NCBI GenBank assembly: GCA_028023455.1
Contig: JAQFVV010006634.1
Coordinates: 357,159-421,158, forward strand
Direction: 5' to 3'
Length of the DNA: 64,000 bases
Source of the DNA: Epiperipatus broadwayi
Taxonomy: Eukaryota > Onychophora > Udeonychophora > Euonychophora > Peripatidae
Shown: piece by piece, positions 1-9,504 of the stretch
Layout: the number at the start of each line of letters is the position of its first letter
Position numbering within the stretch: position 1 is the stretch's first letter
Translations under genes and position numbers: made by a program
The notes under the pieces: generated by a model
The model's input: the letters and a program-made list of their open reading frames with translations, nothing else
Databases searched by the model: none
What the model was told of the DNA's origin: nothing

Positions 1-1660
1 AAATCCAGTAATCCAATCACATCATTTTTTATTCCACGATAGCACTGCAATAATGTAAAGGAGTTTACTGACAGCTATTCTATAGTATTCATTTGATAGT
101 TTTGCAATGAAAAATGTTTTCATAGCAAAAATCGAACTAAAATGCACACTGACAGATATTAATTTCAACTTAAATAGTTAGATATCAGTATCATTCAGTG
201 AAAACTATTAGTTTTTAAGTCAATGAATAGGTTTGACATTTTACCCAAAAACAGTTATTACACTTATGCTTTTGGCTTTGATAAAATTTTCCAAAATGAT
301 AAATTTGCACATAGTTTATTATTTGTTTATTTATATCTATTTTTGTAAAATTAAATAAAATATGTATATTTTGATAAATATATCATATTCACATTTAAAT
401 TTTATTTGAATATATTTATTTTTTAGTAGAAAATAAATCAAGAAAATAGTATCAAAAATAAATGACTACTAAAAAAGATTGTAGTTATCATTTTATGTCA
501 TTATTTTATAATTACAAGTTGATTTTAAAAATGTTAAAGATTATATTTATTATATATTACTAAAACTAATTTAGTACAAAATTATTTATTATTCATTGAA
601 AATTATTTTTTTAGCCTGATAGCTGAAACAAAATTTGTTGTTCTTATTATTATTTCCCGTTGATTATTTTCTATTTGTATGCAAAGTTGATATATTATTT
701 TTTAACTGACTTCCATTTTTTTATATAGTTTTCATGAATTTTAAAATAGTAAATTTTTTAATGAAGAATTATTTTGATAATTTTCAGATTCATTTAAAAA
801 CATGAATTGCTTACTTCCAAAAAAAAAATAAAAAAAAATTAAAAAAAATAGTAATTCATGTTTTTGATATATTGTTTTGGTTTACAAGTCAGATTTTTAA
901 TCTATAAAATTAAATTTAAAAAAAATTAGGTCCAACTTGATGAGTTTTAGTAGAAAATGAACATTTTTTTTACAGAACTAAAAGTTTGAGCATGTTCAAT
1001 ATCTCTTATCAAATGCAACAAAAGAAAATATAAGATTTTATAAGGTTTAAATTTTATTTGCTAATAATAAAACTTATAAAAATGATTATTAAATTGATTA
1101 TATAGTATCATTACAACTACTGCACCCCTGAAAAAGTATATAATCATTGAATTACATAAAATTTATATTGTACATGAACATTTTTATTATATACACATTT
1201 TTGAGATTTTCTGTAGAAAAATGAAAATCCTATAAAATATGCAAATTATTGTTTTATGTTTGTGGTTTAGGTTAAAAAATTGAGAAATGACTAGATTACA
1301 TTAAAAAGATGTCATATAGTGATAAGATACAACATAAAGTTTGCAACTTTATCATAATAACCTTCATGACATAGCAGTGAAGACATAAAAAAATGTATTA
1401 TTTGTGGAGAGAGAGTATGTGAGTGAGTACCTAGAAACTCACTATTTATATTTCAGTGAAATATTTTTATTTTTTTGTACTGAATTCATAATTATTTTTT
1501 TTTTCTCAATATATTCTGATAAAAGTTTTAAATCTATTTTATCTTGGCTGTAAAGTGTGACTATACATAATGTATGGAAACCACTAATCAACTTTGCTCT
1601 TAGGAAAAAATGGAGAAATCAGGGGCAACCTCATAGATAAGTATATGAATGTCTACTGTC
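1..1660. other. AT-rich DNA, no feature seen
   Basis: Very AT-rich sequence with short A and T runs (for example around 820-850). I found no coding signal, RNA gene or clear inverted repeat on either strand. Confidence 0.6.
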
Positions 1661-1664
1661 TGTT

Positions 1665-1800
1665 GCCTTTGGCAGGATAACTCAAATTGGTTAGAGCATT
1701 ACCTTAAAAAATTCCATAATCAAGAATCTAAGGACCCAGGTTAGAATCCATGCTAATACTGTCACTGGTCAGGTCAGCAGAGGGGAGAATAATACCTTCA
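1665..1800 (+). repeat. tRNA-related SINE-like head
   Basis: An A-box-like stretch (ttggttagagca near 1687-1698) is followed by a B-box-like ggttagaatcc at 1739-1749, as in the promoter of a tRNA gene read by RNA polymerase III. An ACCTTA / TAAGG helix brackets a roughly 20-base insert where an anticodon loop would be. No acceptor stem can be formed, so this is a tRNA-derived repeat and not a working tRNA. The same sequence, down to the downstream aggggagaataatacct, recurs on the minus strand at 63080-63205, where it lies inside a TIR element. It runs straight into the minisatellite that follows. Confidence 0.6.
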
Positions 1801-1808
1801 AAATGCTG

Positions 1809-2651
1809 TGCATATATGCTAATCTGTTTGCTGTGACATTACTAACAGTTAATGCATATACTAACCTGTTTGCTGTGATATTATTAACAGTTGGTGCATA
1901 TACTAACTTGTTTACTGTGATATTATTAACAGTTAGTGCATATACTAACCTGTTTGCTGTGATATTATTAACAGTTGGTGCATATACTAACTTGTTTACT
2001 GTGATATTACTAAAAGTTGGTTCATATACTAATCTGTTTGCTGTGATATTGCTAACAGTTGGTGCATATACTCACCTGATTGTGTGATATTACTAACAGT
2101 TGGTTCATATACTGACCTGTTTGCTGTGATATTACTAACAGTTGGTGCATATACTCACCCAATTGTTGTGATATTATTAATAATTGGTGCATATACTAAC
2201 CTGATTGCTGTGATATTACTAACAGTTGGCGCAGATACTAACCTGTTTGCTGTGATATTACTAACAGTTGGTTCATATACTGACCTGTTTGCTGTGATAT
2301 TACTAACAGTTGGTGCATATACTTACCCAATTGTTGTGATATTACTAACAATTGGTGCATATACTAACCTGATTGCTGTGATATTACTAACAGTTGGTTC
2401 CTATACTAACCTGTTTGCTGTGATATTACTAACAGTTGGTGCATATACTCACCCGATTGCTGTGATATTACTAACAATTGGTGCATATACTAACCTGTTT
2501 GCCATGATATTGCTAACAGTTGGTGCATATACTCATCTGATTGCTGTGATATTACTAACAGTTGTTTTATATATTGACCTGTTTGCTGTGATATTACTAA
2601 CAGTTGGTGCATACTAATCTGTGTTTGCTGGGATGTTACTAACAGTTGAAT
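1809..2651 (+). repeat. 42-bp minisatellite, about 20 units
   Basis: Tandem units of 42 bp (tgcatatactaacctgtttg, then ctgtgatattactaacagttgg) repeat about 20 times with point variants. Because 42 is a multiple of 3, one frame stays open for 94 and then 177 codons, reading a 14-residue repeat (LLTVGAYTNLFAVI); this is a by-product of the period, not a gene. A short deletion near 2078-2086 shifts the frame. Between about 2100 and 2560, variant units (cacccaattgttgtg versus aacctgattgctgtg) alternate in a fixed order, suggesting a higher-order repeat. The last unit passes into gaatgtatttggaata, which also borders the short repeat region of the element at 62918-63300. Confidence 0.9.
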
Positions 2652-2748
2652 GTATTTGGAATATTTAAATAAAATTAAACTTTTCTAAAGACATTTAACA
2701 CACATATTAGATGATGGAAATAGTCCAATATAAAAATACAACTAGAAC
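2652..2748 (+). repeat. Right terminal inverted repeat of the minisatellite-bearing element
   Basis: The stretch containing aaagacatttaa and tagatgatggaaatagtcca matches the ends of the element at 62918-63300 (right end directly, left end as its reverse complement). The matching left terminus is not visible before 1665, so this copy appears to have lost or diverged at its left end. Confidence 0.65.
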
Positions 2749-3228
2749 ACCATCATCACAAACCTTCAGAAAAACATGTACTACTTTTCCATTATTTTCA
2801 TTTCTACAGTGGTTATAAGTAACATTAAAAGATATTTTAGTAAATTAAGAATAATAGCTATTGAGTAAAAGAAAATAACAAAATACACATAAAAATTACT
2901 AATTGTACACAAATAAATAAACATACAGGATGGAGAGGATTTATAAATTTGCTTTATATGATAAATAATTAAAAGATTTAATATAAACGAATGAGAACAA
3001 AAGTTTAGCGTTTGAAATTAGGGATAGAGTGCATTTAAAATTTTATTTTTAGCAGTGAGAGATTTTTGTAGCTCTATCACTGAGTAAGTATTATACTGAC
3101 ATTTATTATCATTTCACATGTAGAATATAATTTATATAATATATCTTGAAAATTTAATGAGAATTAAAAACAAATGTTATATATATATAGTAATATTATT
3201 AATCGATGTCTGTATTTCGACAAAACAA
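2749..3228. other. AT-rich spacer, no feature seen
   Basis: No coding, RNA or clear repeat signal was recognised in this stretch. Confidence 0.5.
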
Positions 3229-3530
3229 TATAGGGAATCTTATAATTAAATATTAGTAAATACAGTAATCAAAAATTTTCGAAAAATACAAAAAATATAA
3301 TCGTCACTTAGGAGCACTTTAAATGAAGTTATGCTAATATATAAATACAAGCAGGACTTAATCAATAGGCAAGCAGCAAACGTTAAGATTATGAAATTAT
3401 GGGAAAGTTAATCTTTCAAAGTATTACTTGATGAAGACTATGAGGATAGTCATTCTAAGTGATGATTATATTTTTTGTACTTTTCAAAAAAATTTGATTA
3501 CTGTATTTACTAATATTTAATTACAAAATT

Positions 3531-3535
<5 letters not shown>
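3229..3535. mobile_element. MITE-like element with about 77-bp terminal inverted repeats
   Basis: Positions 3234-3310 and 3456-3532 are reverse complements with a few mismatches (shared core taaatattagtaaatacagt). They enclose about 145 bp with no reading frame. AT dinucleotide runs lie on both sides, so a TA target duplication is possible but cannot be resolved. The transposon superfamily is not identified. Confidence 0.75.

Positions 3536-3617
<82 letters not shown>
3534..3617. repeat. (TA)n microsatellite
   Basis: An uninterrupted TA tract of about 84 bp between the MITE-like element and the large palindrome. With the tract at 4293-4364 it brackets the palindrome on both sides. Confidence 0.95.
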
Positions 3618-3618
<1 letters not shown>

Positions 3619-3779
3619 CTACAACCATTAAATGTCTGTATTTTTAAATTATATAATAATAATTCAAACAAATATATTTAATACATATTCAAAATTAAAT
3701 AATATATTCTTTACCAAATATTTCAATTGTTTCACTGACAATCTTTTTCAACTGTTAATACAACGTACAAAAAATAAAA

Positions 3780-3945
3780 ACTTGTATTACCCATCATTCA
3801 ATCTATTCAAATTTCCCACAATTCTGTTGTCTTTATATTTCCGATTGTTTATTCATCAAACCACCTCTATTCCTAGATATCATCATTCCTCTTTAATTTT
3901 CGTTTTTCACTACACCTTTCAATTTGAATAATTTTTATATCTCTA
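3780..3945 (-). pseudogene. GIY-YIG C-terminal remnant, left arm, frameshifted
   Basis: This is the mirror copy of the right-arm remnant. Reading minus, the frame follows the right arm up to EKRK, then a one-base difference shifts it to LKRNDDI and a stop. The intact and broken arms side by side show that the arms have diverged since pairing. Functionally dead. Confidence 0.45.
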
Positions 3946-3998
3946 TTATTAAATTTAAAACCATAATTACATGTAATTATGGTTTTAAATTTAATAAT

Positions 3999-4157
3999 AG
4001 AGATATAAAAATTATTCAAATTGAAAGGTGTAGTGAAAAACGTAAAATTAAAGAGGCAATGATGATATCTAGGAATAGAGGTGGTTTGATGAATAAACAA
4101 TCGGCATATAAAGACAACAGAATTGTGGGAAATTTGAATAGATTGAATGATGGGTAA
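3999..4157 (+). pseudogene. GIY-YIG endonuclease C-terminal remnant (Penelope-like), right arm
   Basis: The frame reads RKIKEAMMISRN from 4041, then GGLMNKQSAYK, and ends at a TAA at 4155-4157. A basic stretch followed by KEA..I and, some 13 residues later, an Asn matches the family pattern in which the Glu of KEA is the metal-binding residue and a later Asn closes the active site. The N-terminal GIY and YIG strands and any reverse transcriptase are absent, so no function is possible. Comparable fragments lie at 51650-51847 and 57081-57176. The family call rests on motif pattern alone. Confidence 0.5.
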
Positions 4158-4289
4158 TACAAGTTTTTATTTTTTGTACGTTTGTATTAACAGGAAAAAG
4201 ATTGTCAGTGAAACAATTGAAAGTACTTCTGGTAAAAATATATTATTTAATTTTGAATACTGTATAAATATATTTGTTTGAATTATTAT

Positions 4290-4292
<3 letters not shown>

Positions 4293-4364
<72 letters not shown>
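4293..4364. repeat. (TA)n microsatellite
   Basis: About 72 bp of TA repeat directly after the palindrome. Its translation gives a spurious run of alternating Tyr and Ile on the minus strand. Confidence 0.95.
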
Positions 4365-4369
<5 letters not shown>

Positions 4370-4370
<1 letters not shown>

Positions 4371-5630
4371 TAATTCTACCAAATGTGTTACTGTGAAAGT
4401 TAATATGAAAAGGTAAAATATGACTGAGAAGAAAGTCTTAATTGCACTAAGCCAGCATTCAGCAGAATGCTGCCAGAATCATACTGCAGAATAGAACTGC
4501 ATCATTAAAAATATGAATATATAGTAGTGAAGATCAATATGTAAATCAGGCACAGTATGTAAATTAGATATTCCATTTTTTTTTGATAATGGGGCATAAT
4601 TTTTTATTGATGAAATGAGAATACCTTGCAATAACCCAAGCCTCTTTTTGTATTCATGATTTAATTTAGCTTTATTATATGAATACGTATGCTAGGTGAC
4701 TCTTGTCAATTGCTTAGTATGAAATTTAACATAAATACACAGAGCAACAGGATGGGGCAAAGCCCAAAATTATATATATGACATGAGGAAGGTGTTCAAA
4801 AGGTATTTTTGTGCTACTTAAAATGTTGTTGAATGATGGGTGGTGATCCGAAGCTAACTCTGTATGTGCCCATGCAGATTTTTTAAGGGTCCATTGCAAC
4901 ATGAGAGATGTAAGGCAGGCTTATCCATGATTTAAATGGGTTATTGCTGATAATAATAATGCATTTTTCAATCAATGATAAGCCTTCTTTACATCCCTTG
5001 TACTGCAATGAACCTTCAAAGGATCTGCACAGACACATTTGGAGTTAGCTTCAGATTGCCACCTCTCCCTTGCAACCTTTTAAACATTATAAAAGACATA
5101 ACACCTATTGAACATACTCCCAGGTTATAAATAAAATTTCAAGCCCTGTCCCATCTTGTAGCTCTGTGTATCATGGTAAATCTCATACTACCAGATCAAT
5201 GAGAGTCACCCGTCACATGTATTATATAATAGAGTTAACTTAAATCATGAAAAGTGATCAATCTTTTTGATCATAAGTTGGTTATGGGACACACCTTTTC
5301 ACCTTTCAATGTAAAAAAATATGTCCAAGAGGAATGATAGAAAATATAAAGAGGCTTAGATTATTGCAATGGATCCTCATTTTGCCAATAGAAAAGATCT
5401 AGTGTTCCATTATTAAAAAAATAGAATATCTAATTCACATATTGTGCCTGATTTACATATTGGTCTTCACCACAATATATGCATATTTTTAATGGCACCA
5501 TTATATTCAGCACTATGATTCTGACAGAAATCTGCTTAAAGTTAGCTTAGTGCATTTAAGACTTTTTTATTAATTTTATTTTACCTTTTCATATTGATTT
5601 GAACAGTACATGCTTGGTAGAATTACATAA
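4370..5630. mobile_element. Long fold-back element, arms of about 560-650 bp
   Basis: The left arm from aattctacca at about 4372 is the reverse complement of the right arm ending near 5627. Matches include cagaatcat next to gctgccag on the left and attctgacag on the right, agatattcc / gaatatcta, and aggcttatc / gataagcct at the inner loop (about 4925-4985). The right arm holds about 90 bp more (around 5250-5345, including a ttgatcataag stretch), an insertion or a deletion in the partner. No reading frame is present. Fragments of the same family lie at 28890-28990 and 46731-46860. Confidence 0.75.
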
Positions 5631-6458
5631 TTGTATGAAAAGTGTATACACTTATTATTAAGAATTAATTAAATAATAATGTATTGCTATATATGTTTTC
5701 TGCATATGAGAATCTGCTATGAAGTCTTTATTCAGAAGTGGTATAATTGTTTAAAACTATAATAGCTCTGTCATTTACCCAAATTTAATTATCATCTAGT
5801 TAAAATAAGTGATTCATTAAAAGTTGGTTGTTGCAATCATATGTCTTTATTATCCAGAGAATGCAGAAGTGTTTCTGCTATAATAATAACAACAACTTGC
5901 ATAGTAGAATTTAATAACTGATTTCACTTCACTTGGCTAGAAAAACAACCTTTCATCTTAATATACACACACAAATATTTATATTTTAATTGAATATTTA
6001 TCTCACCATTTATAATGTTTTGCCAAGATGTGTAAAGATTTTTAAATGAGATAGAAAATATCTCTACTTTTGATAAAATGTGTTAAATGTTGCGAACTGG
6101 TTTGGAGATCATATTTGATTACAGATTGTGAGATTAAAATGTCACACCCCAAATAAAAACTCAATAAAAACATCTATAAATATGAATTTAAAGGTATTTA
6201 ATTCTTTACAAGTGTAATGATGATCATATATATTACTGAAAAATAATTTTGGTATATTTTTTATATTGAGTAGTTTATTTATTAATATTAATTCATACAC
6301 TAAGTCTGACAAAGAAGTATTATGATACTGACAGCACATAAAAAATAAAATTCATTTTCATTATCTTATACACACATACTTATATATATATATATATTTA
6401 TCACATAATGACACTTTTGACACTTATCCATTAATTGTGGTAATTTGCTATATATAGA
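5631..6458. other. AT-rich DNA, no feature seen
   Basis: Only short simple repeats are visible (a short TA run near 6380). Open frames here are short and AT-driven. Confidence 0.5.
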
Positions 6459-6727
6459 TACTGAACAGTGATAATGATATGTTTAAGAGATTATGGTCTG
6501 GGTCAACTGACGAGTGCTTGTTCAGCACACATCTTGGGTATTATAATTTTTTTCCATGCCCTTGGTCATATTTTTATGATTACATTCTTCCACATAGTAC
6601 TAAAACTGGATAAAAATGATTCTTTACCTTGTGTAAGAATTGTGTGATGGAAATTACACCACAGAGATATTATTCATTATTGGATAATCTCTAGTCTAAT
6701 GAATGATTAATAAAAATTATTAATATA
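6459..6727 (+). repeat. Rep-A related dispersed repeat, left flank copy
   Basis: The stretch beginning actgaacagtgataa, continuing aagagattatggtctgg and ending taatgaatgattaa recurs at 11251-11530 with roughly 80 percent agreement by eye. It precedes the first 1.6-kb repeat; the partner follows the second. Confidence 0.65.
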
Positions 6728-6825
6728 CTTTTATTAAGTTTTTTTTTATTCAAAGTTATGAGGGCAGTACTTTTGACACATTTATTAAACTGTAGTAATT
6801 TATTATCTATATGTATATATATATT

Positions 6826-8442
6826 GTACCGGGTCGAACTGCTGAAACCACTTACTTATATGTATATATAAGTTTTGACCGGTTTCAAACTCCTTCCTAA
6901 TACATTTATAATCTTATAAATGTTACGTGAATGAACCAGCACATTTGAGCAAAATGGGAGATCTTATTGATAGCTTTAACTATCAACAAGGGCCCATCTC
7001 AGCTGCTAGATTCAAATCCCTACTATCCAAACACTTTATTTGTTTTGGAGTAAACTCCGGGCACCAGTTATCTATTCAGAAGAATAAACAACATATTTGG
7101 TCAGTAGGCTCATAATCCAGTGCTTGAAACAATTCCCTTAACTAGCTCAGTTAATTAGTGGTGGACAGTGTTAATAAAAGGTTGGTAAAAAAAATTGACC
7201 GACAAATAAAGTTTAAGTTTGAAGACATTTTATTTTAATTAACATTAATTGAGTTTAAAGATAATTTATTACCAAACATTAATTGACTAAATTTAAACAT
7301 CTTTATAAATCTGATTTAACACACACACATTTTTAAAGTAACATTTTAAAACTAGTTTAAATATTCTTGTAGATTTTAATAGTAGAACATTGGTATTTAT
7401 CTAATTTAACTAATAACAGTAATATAATGATCATGCACATATTAACTCATTTAGCATTCACAAATATTATAATAAAGCATTAATAGCATTTGAAACTTAA
7501 ACACACATATCAATAGTTGTTCATTTTATGTATGATAGAGTTCATATAATTTGAATCTTGAATATTTACGAATTACAGCGGTGGCTACTACATATAAATG
7601 ATAATAAATAAATGTTTACCTAGGATTTTTGGAATGTGGATATTACTTGTTGTTGGCTGCTTCTGATGGATTATATCTAACCGGTTAGATTTGGATGTTT
7701 CTTGAAGAGATTTTGTGCAAATCCATTGGTCTTATTCTTGAAGACAGTTGAATGTTTGACAGAGGATTTATGAGTTGCTATGCAGACATTATTTCTCAGG
7801 CAGGTTTTGATGATCTTGTTGGACTAAAAAGGCTGAAGTATGAGCGTATATTTCCAAAAACTGCTCAACAATGCATTTTTGTTTCTTGATACATAATAGA
7901 AATTGCACAAGACTGTCACTGCAACTAGACTGAATAAAACTGAACTCCGATAAAAATCTAGCTATTTATATCTGCAAAGTGTTTTTTAATATCCTCTGGC
8001 AAATGAGTGTTGTCGAAATTTCAGTGATAACTAATCCTATGACAATGTGTTTTTTCATATCTTTAATTAGTAGCACACCGCTGTGTTTTTTTAAATATAT
8101 TTTTCATTTATTTATAATATTTAATACTGATACATTTATTTTACATTCGCACACACATATATAATTTTATTCTACACATCAAAAGTAGTTTTAATACTAT
8201 TTTTTTTTATTCAATTCGAATGAAAAGAGATTTATATTTTGAAGCTTTTAATTTATAATAATAACACTCTAACTTTTATGAACTCTTAGTTTTATCTTTT
8301 CTAAACAAAACTCCCCCTCTCCCCTTTATAATCAATTAATTTCTATTTTTTTTTCAAACTCTTTTATGAAAGATTTTAATAATAAATAATTTTTTTTTAG
8401 ACAAAATTATTTAATATACATGTGCCAATTTGGCCTTGGCAC
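6826..8442 (+). repeat. Direct repeat A of about 1.6 kb (LTR- or pseudo-LTR-like)
   Basis: Positions 6826-8442 match 9505-11128 almost base for base (a few percent difference, small indels). Both start gtaccgggtcgaac and end at tgtgccaatttggccttggc followed by aca. The 3' end carries a tgtgccaa / ttggcaca inverted repeat. A 62-codon frame at 6927-7115 is interrupted by a stop in the second copy, so it is probably not conserved coding. Long terminal repeats of a non-autonomous retrotransposon, pseudo-LTRs of another element, or a plain tandem duplication all remain possible. Confidence 0.85.
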
Positions 8443-8660
8443 ATTACATCCCCCTCTGTTTTAGAGTAAAATGCGTCATTTTTGACCATTTTATCTCTTG
8501 CAATTTTAATTCTTGACTCTAAAAATTTATTAATTTATTATTTTTCTTAGTTAGCTTTTTAATATCTTTTACTTAACATACAAAGGGAAATCTGTTTTGA
8601 CTATCCTTTCCTTCTATCTATGCCGAATGCATTGCTCACAATGATCTAAATCATGGATAA

Positions 8661-8852
8661 CAACCACCAGGACAAACTACTTTTGTGGCACAGGAATCTT
8701 TTGGAAATGACACGGAAGCAGATTTGCTGACTTATACCGACTTACACATGTATAAAATCGAAGCTTCATTTGCTGATTCTCTCGATCGGACTTGGAAAAA
8801 AAAGGGTCGCTGTGAAATGGCAGGAATTTTCAACTGTCCATTTTTGACTTAA
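8661..8852 (+). pseudogene. Unidentified 63-codon open stretch in the internal region
   Basis: After a stop at 8658-8660 a frame of 63 codons runs to a TAA at 8850-8852. It reads QPPGQTTFVAQESFGNDTEA and later FADSLDRTWKKKGRCEMAG. It lacks an early Met but has mixed, protein-like composition and less A/T bias than surrounding frames. Sitting between two long direct repeats, it could be a leftover of an internal element protein. I recognise no family, and chance is possible. Confidence 0.25.
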
Positions 8853-8954
8853 CACTTTGGAAAGAGGAATGATCCCTGACAAGTCCGTTACAGGTACTAA
8901 AACTTATCCAGTCAGCAGCTTTAAATGTATCTTTAACTAAATTTATTTCTATAC

Positions 8955-9140
8955 TACCCTCATTCCCTTTTGCTAAAGATAAATTCCTACACATGTGTAT
9001 ACGTGCAGCATAATTCTACACCTACTAATATTCTAGATATCAAGTTATTACTGGACTTGCTTCCAGGGAATCTATAATAAATAAATCCCTTATTGCACAC
9101 ATCATGAGGTGCAGCAGTGCCAAGAAAATAACCTAAAAGG
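8955..9140 (+). repeat. 185-bp direct repeat, copy 1
   Basis: Starts taccctcattcccttttgct and ends cctaaaagg. It recurs at 9320-9504 with about ten differences. Between the copies lies about 180 bp that includes gaggtaccg near 9176, resembling the start of the 1.6-kb repeat. Confidence 0.85.
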
Positions 9141-9319
9141 ATATCTGGATAAATACATTTAAGATACGCATCATGAGGTACCGTATTTACCGAATATTAC
9201 CAGTGTATGTGTGTATATACACATGTATACTTATACACTCTTAATACACCTTAGATTGACTTTTATTTCCTTATTATTAATCTTACAACCTTATTTTTAA
9301 ATTCACATGAACAATATCT

Positions 9320-9504
9320 TACCCTCATTCCCTTTTGCTATAGATAAATTCCTACACATGTGTATACGTGCAGCACAATTCTACACCTACTAATATTCTA
9401 GATATCGAGTTATGACTGGACTTGCTTACAGGGAATCTATAATAAATAAATCCCTTTTTGCATGTGTCATAAGGTGCAGCAGTGCCAAGAAAATAATCTA
9501 AAAG
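9320..9504 (+). repeat. 185-bp direct repeat, copy 2, abutting repeat B
   Basis: This second copy ends exactly where the second 1.6-kb repeat begins (aaaag then gtaccggg). It is therefore a structural boundary, and the duplication may have arisen during the event that produced repeat B. Confidence 0.85.

Larger units (their letters stand above)
3640..4305. mobile_element. Large palindrome: inverted pair of Penelope-like 3' ends
   Basis: Two arms of about 330 bp are reverse complements around a centre at 3971/3972 (attacatgtaat), with almost no spacer. Arm differences are a few substitutions and 1-3 base indels. The right arm read on + ends an open frame with a GIY-YIG-like C-terminus (see the next entry); the left arm read on - carries the same piece with a frameshift. 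The structure is two 3' ends of one element fused head to head and bracketed by (TA)n. A Penelope-like origin is inferred from the protein remnant, not proven. Confidence 0.65.
8443..9504 (+). mobile_element. Internal region between the two 1.6-kb repeats
   Basis: About 1.06 kb lies between the repeats. It holds a 63-codon open stretch and a duplicated segment of about 185 bp. No primer-binding site complementary to a known tRNA and no clear polypurine tract was recognised at the boundaries, so the LTR interpretation is incomplete. Confidence 0.4.

Noticed and set aside
1803-2617. Frames of 94 and 177 codons with a 14-residue hydrophobic repeat
   Set aside because: They follow from a 42-bp minisatellite whose period is a multiple of three. 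There is no sign of codon-level conservation, and a small deletion breaks the frame.
6927-7115. 62-codon frame in the first 1.6-kb repeat
   Set aside because: The second copy has an in-frame stop after about 22 codons and no family was recognised, so there is no support for coding.
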